A stretch of 26,800 nt of DNA, from the IMG/VR virus record IMGVR_UViG_3300025108_000316, positions 1-26,800 of that record. One strand, 5' to 3'. Positions 20,930-26,800 of this stretch are shown piece by piece (position 1 is the first letter of the stretch; the number at the start of each line of letters is the position of its first letter). This stretch comes from a virus. The position numbers and the translations under genes are program-made. Under the pieces are notes generated by a model. The model searched no databases. It saw nothing but the letters and a program-made list of their open reading frames with translations, and was not told where the DNA came from.

Positions 20930-22771
20930 TTATTGCACCGTTATTTCTTGGTTTCCAGTTGAAGCACCTAATACTCTTAAAATCTCTTTAGCTTCCGCAG
21001 AACCTAATTTGCCTTCGCCTGCCGCAATTCTTTGAAGTGGTCCTAAATCTTTTTTGGCCGCTTTATTGACTGCCCTTATAAAAGGTTTGCTTGTAAGTAA
21101 AAAACTTGAACCCGCCATAGTAGCCGCCAAACCTCCCGCTAGTGCTATATCTTGTATAGCCAGTGTACCTAAACCTATGGTTGATATTACATTACCAGTT
21201 CCAGAAAAATTCTTTTCTAATCCCGCTAAATTGGCACGTTTCAAAATATTATTTAATTCTTCCAATTCTGCGAGAGTATCACCAAATAATACTTTTTTAG
21301 CGGCGGGTTGCATTTTTTCCAAATTAGTTGAGAAAGTTTTGATTGAAAAGTTTGTACCTGTTCCTCTAACGCCTGCCGTTGGATTGCCAAGTTCATTAAT
21401 CATGGTAGCTGTAAAATTATTAAACTCTTCAGTTGGCAGTGCCTTTTTAATTTGTGCTAATTTCGCTGTACTTTGCTTCGCACCACCTTCAATTAACGTT
21501 CGTGTTACTGCGTTATATGCCGCTTGGTTATCTTCAGCCTTAAAAATATCCTTAAGGGTGTTATCCACTATGTCCATTTTTTTCTTGGTGTAATCGTTGG
21601 CTTTTTGCCATGCTTTCAGAGCATTGTCGCCTTTAGCCGAAGCCGCCGCTTTCATGTCTTGAGTTAAGGCTTTGTAAATTCTATCAACATTAGTTTCGCC
21701 AATAGTTTTTGAAATTTCACCCGCAGGATTTTTGACGTTTTCGCCAAAACGTGTTCGCAATGTTTTCAATGTTTGGTAATCAACACCTTTAGAAAGGTCA
21801 CTTAAAATATCGTCAAAATTACTATAACCTATAAAATCTCTGAGAGCTTTTTTGCCTTGCCCCATCGATGATAGTTCCGCAAAAAGCTTGTTTGTATTTG
21901 TTGTTACAACAGGCGTTTCTGGGGGTATAAACGCATCAACTCTTTTATAAAGTTTTTCTTGTACATTTCTAAATTTACTTTGAAACAGGTCAGCCCCCGC
22001 CCTTATGTCGCCACCCGCTTCTTCCATTGTTTTGATAGTGCCTTTTTTGTTTGCAATATCTGTGGCTATTTCTTGCGCTCTATCTACTATTTTTTCTTTA
22101 GATTTTGTTATTATGCCGCCACTAATCGGATTAGCCTCTAAGCCTGCTTCTGCCAAGGCTTGCGGCCTCCCCATCATGCCTAGATTTGGGTATAAATCTA
22201 ACTTTTCTGCGGATTCAGCCGCTTCCATTCGCTTTGTTACTTCGCCGACTTGTCTTGGGTTTACCCTGCCTGCCGTCACCGTTTTCATCGTTGGGGCATA
22301 CGCTGTTTGTCTGCCTAGACTAGCAACACCACTAGAAACACCTGTTGGTAGAACTGGCATTTCAAACATCATACCCATATCTCTAGCTAATTTTCTTTCT
22401 TGGGTTTTATTACCGCCAAGTTCACCAAGCAAACCCGCAAGTGTATTTGGAACCATTGCCAAAGCAGATAGGGCTGTCATACCCGCATCGCCTGCTCTTT
22501 CTCCAATGCTTCTATCAGGAGCAACCATCCGACCGCCATATTGAGACATTGCTTTTCTTGGGTTTCTTGTAGCGTATTCCACAGTGTCACCAAAACGCTC
22601 TTCATAAACAGGATTTGCCCTTCCGCTATCAAAAGCCAAAGGGGTCATGTCTCCGCTTTCAATTTTTTGCTTTGCCAAAAAGTTTTCAAGTTTTATTCTG
22701 GCTTGTTTTAGGTTTGCCACATTTTTAATTCTGTATGGTCGCCCTGCGTGTTTTATTACAAATTCAGCCAT
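20930..22771 (-). CDS. Putative internal virion/DNA-ejection protein
   Basis: A 613-residue protein. The N-terminus (AEFVIKHAGRPYRIKNVANL) is followed by a hydrophobic Ala/Gly/Leu segment (MTALSALAMVPNTLAGLLGE), long charged helices (MEAAESAEKLDL, KKGTIKTMEEAGGDIRAGAD, YTKKKMDIVDNTLKDIFKAE) and near the end two hydrophobic stretches (TIGLGTLAIQDIALAGGLAA, GSSFLLTSKPF). This mix of amphipathic helices and membrane-active segments, and the position between portal and a lysozyme-bearing virion protein, fits internal core proteins that leave the capsid first and help DNA cross the envelope. No family name is certain. The ATG overlaps the previous stop (TAATG). Confidence 0.75.
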   Translation of the reverse strand: MAEFVIKHAGRPYRIKNVANLKQARIKLENFLAKQKIESGDMTPLAFDSGRANPVYEERFGDTVEYATRNPRKAMSQYGGRMVAPDRSIGERAGDAGMTALSALAMVPNTLAGLLGELGGNKTQERKLARDMGMMFEMPVLPTGVSSGVASLGRQTAYAPTMKTVTAGRVNPRQVGEVTKRMEAAESAEKLDLYPNLGMMGRPQALAEAGLEANPISGGIITKSKEKIVDRAQEIATDIANKKGTIKTMEEAGGDIRAGADLFQSKFRNVQEKLYKRVDAFIPPETPVVTTNTNKLFAELSSMGQGKKALRDFIGYSNFDDILSDLSKGVDYQTLKTLRTRFGENVKNPAGEISKTIGETNVDRIYKALTQDMKAAASAKGDNALKAWQKANDYTKKKMDIVDNTLKDIFKAEDNQAAYNAVTRTLIEGGAKQSTAKLAQIKKALPTEEFNNFTATMINELGNPTAGVRGTGTNFSIKTFSTNLEKMQPAAKKVLFGDTLAELEELNNILKRANLAGLEKNFSGTGNVISTIGLGTLAIQDIALAGGLAATMAGSSFLLTSKPFIRAVNKAAKKDLGPLQRIAAGEGKLGSAEAKEILRVLGASTGNQEITVQ

Positions 22772-24252
22772 TATTCTAACACCGTTTCCGTTACGTCTTC
22801 AGTTACGATTGGATTATTTTCAGAAACAACGTTTGTTGTTCCCGCTATTTCTGCCTTTAAAGCATTTACATCTATTGGTGGAACAACAGCATAGCTATCT
22901 GTATTGCCTGATAATAATTCACCTAATCTTTGTGCTTGTTTCTCTGCAATACTTAACCCTTCTGTTAAATACTGTTTTATTTCTTCCATTTGCCTTAAAA
23001 ATTGTGGTGTGGATTGTTGTCTATTTAAATCAATTAGTCCCCTTTTAGCCATATCTAATTCTGGTCCACTAATAGCACCCGCACCCCTAAGACTATCAAA
23101 TGCTTGTACCCCTAACGTATCCTTAAATTGGTCTATTAAAATGATAAGGTCTGTTTTGCCTTGGTCTAAAGCTCCGAAACTGCCTTGAACTTTGCCAGTT
23201 ACGCCCGATAAGTTTGGATTATCTATAATAGCTTGCGCCCTATTAATAGCCGTATTTGCTTTAAGTGACGCAGTATCTAAGTCGCTTTGTTTTTGTCTAG
23301 CTTCTTTTATTTCTTCTGAACCTAATGATTTTGCGCCTGCCGTTCTTCTATCAATATCAGCTTTTCTAGCTGTTGAAGCCGCTAAATAACGTCTGGCAAG
23401 TTCGCCTTCTAATATTGTGTTGTCTACTAATCTAATTGCAGTGCTTCCATCACGGTTGATATAAGAAAACCCGCTTCCATCAGGCAATTCTCTCGCGCTT
23501 TGGACACTTGTAGATTTTAAACTTGACCCCATAAATTCATTGTAAACGGCTTTTGGGTCCATCCCTGCCTCTATTGCTTGCGCATAAGGCTCGCCGCCCT
23601 CTTGGGAGCGCAAATACTGCGCCGTTCTATTAGCAACCTGTGTTGTTTGTTGCCTTGCCATATCTGCTTGTGCAATTTGATTTAACCTAGCACCAGTATT
23701 AGTTCTGCTTAAAGCAGACATAACGTTTCTTGTCCTTGGGTCACGCAAAAAACCCATTAACCCGCCCTGTGCAGGCATTTGCTGCATCATTTGCGCTGTT
23801 TGCAGTGGGTTGTTTGGATTAAATGGAGTTGGTTGCGCCATTGTTTTTGTTCCTTTTTGTGTTTGCGGGGGTACTCTAGTGCCTTGATATCCCACCCACG
23901 CATCTGTTCCTTGTGTTTTTAAAATATATTTAGCAATTTTGTCCTGTGTTTCTTTTGTAAATTTTGTGTCACCACTTAGACCTAGTGCATTTTTTGCATC
24001 TCTTAGGGTACTACCCACTATTTGGTATGCGCCCATTGGCGTTGAAATAGTGCCTTTATTATTTAAACCTACATATTTGCCGTATGCTCCATCTGGGTCG
24101 GAAAACTCTAGAGCTTCGTCTAAAGTCATATCAGTAAGTTTTATATCGCTAAATAAACCTTCTGGCCTGTTTTGGTAACCAAAGAGAGCGTCATAATCAC
24201 CTCCACTTTCACCACTAAAAATTCCTTGCTGTACGTCCTGCCATGTTATCAT
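22771..24252 (-). CDS. Virion-internal protein with N-terminal lysozyme-like domain
   Basis: A 493-residue protein. Residues about 8-125 resemble a peptidoglycan hydrolase: IFSGESGGDYDALFG (probable catalytic E15), TPMGAYQIVG (71-80), and LSGDTKFTKETQDKIAKYIL. The remainder is Gln/Ala-rich helical sequence (AQMMQQMPAQGGLMGFLRDP, RQQTTQVANRTAQYLRSQEG), with an acidic C-terminus. It would locally open the cell wall during DNA ejection, like T7 gp16, and is separate from the lysis endolysin. It is between two other internal virion genes. Confidence 0.8.
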   Translation of the reverse strand: MITWQDVQQGIFSGESGGDYDALFGYQNRPEGLFSDIKLTDMTLDEALEFSDPDGAYGKYVGLNNKGTISTPMGAYQIVGSTLRDAKNALGLSGDTKFTKETQDKIAKYILKTQGTDAWVGYQGTRVPPQTQKGTKTMAQPTPFNPNNPLQTAQMMQQMPAQGGLMGFLRDPRTRNVMSALSRTNTGARLNQIAQADMARQQTTQVANRTAQYLRSQEGGEPYAQAIEAGMDPKAVYNEFMGSSLKSTSVQSARELPDGSGFSYINRDGSTAIRLVDNTILEGELARRYLAASTARKADIDRRTAGAKSLGSEEIKEARQKQSDLDTASLKANTAINRAQAIIDNPNLSGVTGKVQGSFGALDQGKTDLIILIDQFKDTLGVQAFDSLRGAGAISGPELDMAKRGLIDLNRQQSTPQFLRQMEEIKQYLTEGLSIAEKQAQRLGELLSGNTDSYAVVPPIDVNALKAEIAGTTNVVSENNPIVTEDVTETVLE

Positions 24253-24262
24253 TTATAAGCTC

Positions 24263-24922
24263 TTAAAAAGGTAAAAACGGTAATTTTGGTAAACTTCCTA
24301 TTGCTGTTAAAATGTCAAATAAACCATTTCTTTCTCCAGTCTGAGTAGAAAATTGAGGCTGCGCCCCAAATATACCACTATAATAACTTAAATTTTCTCT
24401 TGGATAGCCTAAATTAGCTAAAGTTTGGTTTCTAGCCGCATCTAATAGTTGTTGCTCTTGGCGCATTGCCGCTTCGCTTGCTCGTTGCTGTTGCTGAATA
24501 CCATATTGTCCCTGACCAAACATTTGATTGCCAAGATTTTGCAAATTAGAAGCACCTTGTTGTCTATAACCCATATCTCGCTGTGCTAAATTTTGTGCGT
24601 TGTTAAAACCTTGTAACCTTTGCGCTGTCGCCATGTTTAAAGCATTTCTGTCATACTCTGCGTTAGTCATTGCATCAACAATGCCAGACCTAGAACCACC
24701 ATATGCGTTTTGACTTTCTGCCTGTGCGCCACTAGTATTAATGGCCATTTGCCTAGAACGCTCATTGTCGTCTTGCGCTTGTTTTATAACGTCATCGATG
24801 TATGGGTTCATAAAGTTTTGATATGATGTTGGGCTAAGACCTTGCGTTGCCATGTTGTTGTAAACATTACCCGCTGTTTGTTGTGCGTTTTGCACTTGTT
24901 GAAAAATGTTGTCACCAATCAT
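24263..24922 (-). CDS. Gln/Asn-rich virion (DNA-transfer-like) protein
   Basis: A 219-residue protein with the motif SYQNFMNPYIDDVIKQAQDD followed by AINTSGAQAESQNAYGGSRS and a long Gln/Asn/Ala-rich helical region (NAQNLAQRDMGYRQQGASNL, GQYGIQQQQRASEAAMRQEQ). I recognise the FMNPY...D...A...GGSR pattern from proteins in marine podovirus virion operons, usually assigned to the tail or ejection complex. No enzymatic motif is present. The C-terminus is hydrophobic and proline-rich (IGSLPKLPFLPF). Confidence 0.72.
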   Translation of the reverse strand: MIGDNIFQQVQNAQQTAGNVYNNMATQGLSPTSYQNFMNPYIDDVIKQAQDDNERSRQMAINTSGAQAESQNAYGGSRSGIVDAMTNAEYDRNALNMATAQRLQGFNNAQNLAQRDMGYRQQGASNLQNLGNQMFGQGQYGIQQQQRASEAAMRQEQQLLDAARNQTLANLGYPRENLSYYSGIFGAQPQFSTQTGERNGLFDILTAIGSLPKLPFLPF

Positions 24923-24924
24923 TA

Positions 24925-25836
24925 TTAAAAACCTCCAATAAATCCTTTATCATTATCAGACTTCCTAAAAGAAGTCCCCGCGGGTCTGTTTGCAGATAAA
25001 TTTTTATCTGCTCTATCTCTTGCCTTAGCAACCATTTGGTCAAGAAAACTAGGCTGATTACTACTATTGTTATTACTGCCGCCTGTCATTTTATTTACTA
25101 ACTGACCTATTAAAGAATAGTCTTTTACATCTTTAGCAACTTGAGTAGCTATATTTTTAACGTCACCGGCCATTGCTCCCATATGCTCACCGAATGTCAT
25201 ATCAAAAGGGTTTTTATCTTTCATAACAAATCCACGTTCTGCGGCTTCTCGAGGAGACATTTGTCCCTCTTTATAACCTACAGCGTAAACACCACCATCA
25301 GGAGTTTGTGCAAAACCCATTGCACCATCTGAAACACCTTCGGCATAATTTCTTTTTTGCCTCTCCATAAGTTCAGCTAATCCCATTCTATTATTTGGGT
25401 CTAAAAAGTCTGCCACACTGTCGCCACCGTGATAAGGGTCGCTACCACCACCAAAATTATCGCCTACTGGGTTAAATGAAGCTGTAGGTGCAGTATTGCC
25501 TGCTAATTCGTCATAAAGTGATGGGTTTCTGTTTGCGAAATCTTCTTCCATTTGCTGTTGCAAAAAGTCGCTTGTATAGACATCCATGCCGCCAATATTA
25601 GCAACATTATTACCCATATTAGGAACTTGAACGTTTTCCATGCCTAAAGATGACAGTAAATTATTTGTACCGCTAAAAGCGGTTTCTGGTACTTGTGCAA
25701 AATATTTTGGAACATTTACTGGACCTTGATCATATATTCTATTAAGCTCATCAAGTATAAAATCCCTAGAAGCTTTTGTTCGAGGATCATCTACTGTTTC
25801 GCTTGGTTTACCTAATAAAAAATCGAAAACACCCAT
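24925..25836 (-). CDS. Gly/Asn-rich virion protein
   Basis: A 303-residue protein starting MGVFDFLLGKPSETVDDPRT, with low-complexity Asn/Gly/Met segments (VQVPNMGNNVANIGGMDVYT, NPVGDNFGGGSDPYHGGDS) and a disordered C-terminus ending DNDKGFIGGF. The opening MGVFDFLLG is typical of virion-internal proteins in such operons. No domain is recognised. The ATG at 25836 is preferred over an adjacent GTG at 25839 because GGAG is 7 bases before it. Upstream lies a 50-base AT-rich gap with no convincing promoter. Confidence 0.72.
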   Translation of the reverse strand: MGVFDFLLGKPSETVDDPRTKASRDFILDELNRIYDQGPVNVPKYFAQVPETAFSGTNNLLSSLGMENVQVPNMGNNVANIGGMDVYTSDFLQQQMEEDFANRNPSLYDELAGNTAPTASFNPVGDNFGGGSDPYHGGDSVADFLDPNNRMGLAELMERQKRNYAEGVSDGAMGFAQTPDGGVYAVGYKEGQMSPREAAERGFVMKDKNPFDMTFGEHMGAMAGDVKNIATQVAKDVKDYSLIGQLVNKMTGGSNNNSSNQPSFLDQMVAKARDRADKNLSANRPAGTSFRKSDNDKGFIGGF

Positions 25837-25889
25837 CACTTTACTCCATATTATTTTTTCTATAGCACATTTTTATTTACATTACACCC

Positions 25890-26237
25890 CTAGTAAGTCG
25901 TTAACGCTACACGCTTCCAAATAGCTGTAGAACCATCATGTGCCGCAGTACAAATATAAATATAATTAGTATCCCAAGCTATCATCCCTGCCGCATCTCC
26001 TGATGAACCAACACTGCTTGATGGCGTTGTTTGCTTCATGGCAATTTGTTTAAATGAATTTTGCGCTGAAACAACAGGATAATTTTTTTCTTCATCCCAC
26101 AAAAATATACCATTTTCACTTGGGTTATCATCAGATGTTTTAAAAAATAACTTACCTAAGTTTCGCTGCAAAAACAGATTTAGCTCTCTGCCCCATTGAC
26201 GTACATCTGTACCTATAACTGGTGGAGTAACTGGCAC
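25890..26237 (-). CDS. Small tail-associated beta-rich protein
   Basis: A 115-residue protein: VIGTDVRQWGRELNLFLQRN, then a beta-rich region NGIFLWDEEKNYPVVSAQNS and the C-terminal GMIAWDTNYIYICTAAHDGS, ending TAIWKRVALTTY. The closing pattern (G-hhA-D-xxYhYhC, WKRV) recurs at the ends of marine phage tail fibre and tail-associated proteins. It probably lies at the tail tip or fibre. The start is GTG at 26237, overlapping the upstream TAG (TAGTG), with an AGGGGG tract nearby. Confidence 0.72.
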   Translation of the reverse strand: MPVTPPVIGTDVRQWGRELNLFLQRNLGKLFFKTSDDNPSENGIFLWDEEKNYPVVSAQNSFKQIAMKQTTPSSSVGSSGDAAGMIAWDTNYIYICTAAHDGSTAIWKRVALTTY

Positions 26238-26800
26238 TATCGTCTGCCCCCTGCTTTTACTTCAAGTCGCATTGTGCCTACACGCCATGCCGCTAACTCA
26301 TCACCTTCAACACGCATTCTAACTTGCCTACCACTAAATCGCACTGAAGTTGGATTGCTTGGATTAAATGGGCCGTGTGTTGTCTCAGTTGCATTAGGAT
26401 AAAATCGTGTTTTAAATTTCAAGTCCACATCGCCTTGCGTAAGCTCATCGGGTATAACTTCAGTGACTTTTGCTATTTGGTCCCCTGCGCCAATAGATAT
26501 AGGGCCAGTTTCGCAAAATACAGAACCGCTATCATAATTTAAACCTGTTTCGTGAGAATAAACAGTAACCGCGCTAGTTGTGTTTGCCGTGCCACCCATG
26601 CCAGAATGGTTTGTGCAATAGTAATACAAATTAGGAGTTGTGTCAGATACTACGATTTGCGTAGTACTCCCAACAATAGTTACCCCTGTTGTATACTCTG
26701 ACCCACCCCCATGAATTCCATCTGAAGTTGTTGAAAACCTAAAAGGGTGCCCACTATTACTGGCATCCGATTGGTCAAATATATAAGTATTGCCAGATTT
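26237..26800 (-). CDS. Partial tail structural protein with cupredoxin-like motif (5' end outside window)
   Basis: The frame stays open to the right edge, so only the C-terminal 187 residues are visible. They include YIFDQSDASNSGHPFRFSTT, then GGGSEYTTGV and a repeat-like YYYCTNHSGMGG. The spacing of His, then Cys-x2-His-x2-Met resembles the copper-site pattern of cupredoxins, with one shorter gap before Met. The C-terminus SVRFSGRQVRMRV...WRVGTMRLEVKAGGRR is typical of large tail proteins of marine podoviruses, perhaps a nozzle or fibre. Metal binding is unproven. An apparent start at 26629 (TTG) is not used because the family sequence continues upstream to 26800. Confidence 0.75.
   Translation of the reverse strand, partial: KSGNTYIFDQSDASNSGHPFRFSTTSDGIHGGGSEYTTGVTIVGSTTQIVVSDTTPNLYYYCTNHSGMGGTANTTSAVTVYSHETGLNYDSGSVFCETGPISIGAGDQIAKVTEVIPDELTQGDVDLKFKTRFYPNATETTHGPFNPSNPTSVRFSGRQVRMRVEGDELAAWRVGTMRLEVKAGGRR

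Noticed and set aside
21054-21593. 179-residue plus-strand frame inside the internal virion gene
   Set aside because: Ala/Ser/Leu-rich antisense shadow; the minus-strand gene is continuous and coupled to its neighbours. The similar plus-strand frame at 22005-22544 was rejected for the same reason.
25840-25889. Leftward promoter upstream of the virion gene at 25836 (TGC-TATAGA)
   Set aside because: No acceptable -35 element; likely chance in AT-rich DNA.
1-26800. CRISPR arrays, insertion sequences, rRNA and confident tRNA genes
   Set aside because: No regularly spaced repeats, transposase-like frames or complete RNA genes were seen on either strand.

Overview
The window is a piece of a tailed double-stranded DNA phage genome, most likely a marine podovirus-type phage of an alphaproteobacterium. 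It holds a terminase pair, portal, scaffold, an SU10-type (DUF5309) capsid protein, an SU10-type adaptor, virion-internal proteins, a lysis block and a recombination/replication block. Several proteins resemble families common in uncultured marine phages: the adaptor and the protein starting MASINDRV, a DUF5872-like basic protein, a GTA-type 3TM holin, and a tail protein with a CxxHxxM motif. The AT-rich sequence and the absence in this window of phage RNA polymerase, DNA polymerase, primase and helicase recall HTVC010P-like pelagiphages. That host and relative assignment is inference, not a database result.

Layout. 1-2960 (minus): truncated virion gene, adaptor, three small lysine-rich proteins, TerL, TerS. 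2962-3229 (plus): an isolated small gene with its own sigma70-like promoter. 3231-4562 (minus): ParB-like/DNA methyltransferase fusion. 4588-4703: an overlapping minus-strand promoter, an intrinsic terminator and a candidate structured small RNA. 4721-6296 (minus): repressor-like XRE protein, lambda O-like initiator containing candidate origin iterons, and a partner protein. 6297-6386: divergent control region. 6387-8935 (plus): early recombination genes (annealing-type protein, SSB, HTH, NinB/DUF1367-like, zinc finger, HNH). 8908-9813 (minus): RusA resolvase and an unknown gene. 9814-10007: divergent control region with a TTACG array. 10008-13487 (plus): DUF932 protein and about ten small genes, mostly translationally coupled. 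13488-16508 (minus): lysis and small membrane or accessory genes. 16558-26800 (minus): capsid, scaffold, portal, internal virion/ejection proteins, tail proteins; the last runs off the right edge.

How it works together. An XRE-type regulator faces the plus-strand early operon across an operator-rich region, like a lambda-type switch. The O-like initiator carries 23-bp-spaced repeats in its linker, as lambda O does, and is followed by a gene in the lambda P position. SSB, annealing protein, RusA and HNH nuclease form the recombination set. Packaging and virion genes are read leftwards. Both edges of the window cut leftward virion genes, so the molecule is probably circular or circularly permuted, with tail genes missing between the two edges.

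The most unusual element is at 4597-4703 on the minus strand. It is a roughly 107-nt candidate RNA with a closing 7-bp stem, a hairpin exposing an anti-Shine-Dalgarno loop (UCCUCCCU) and a strong terminator. It resembles the C/U-rich-loop small RNAs of alphaproteobacteria.
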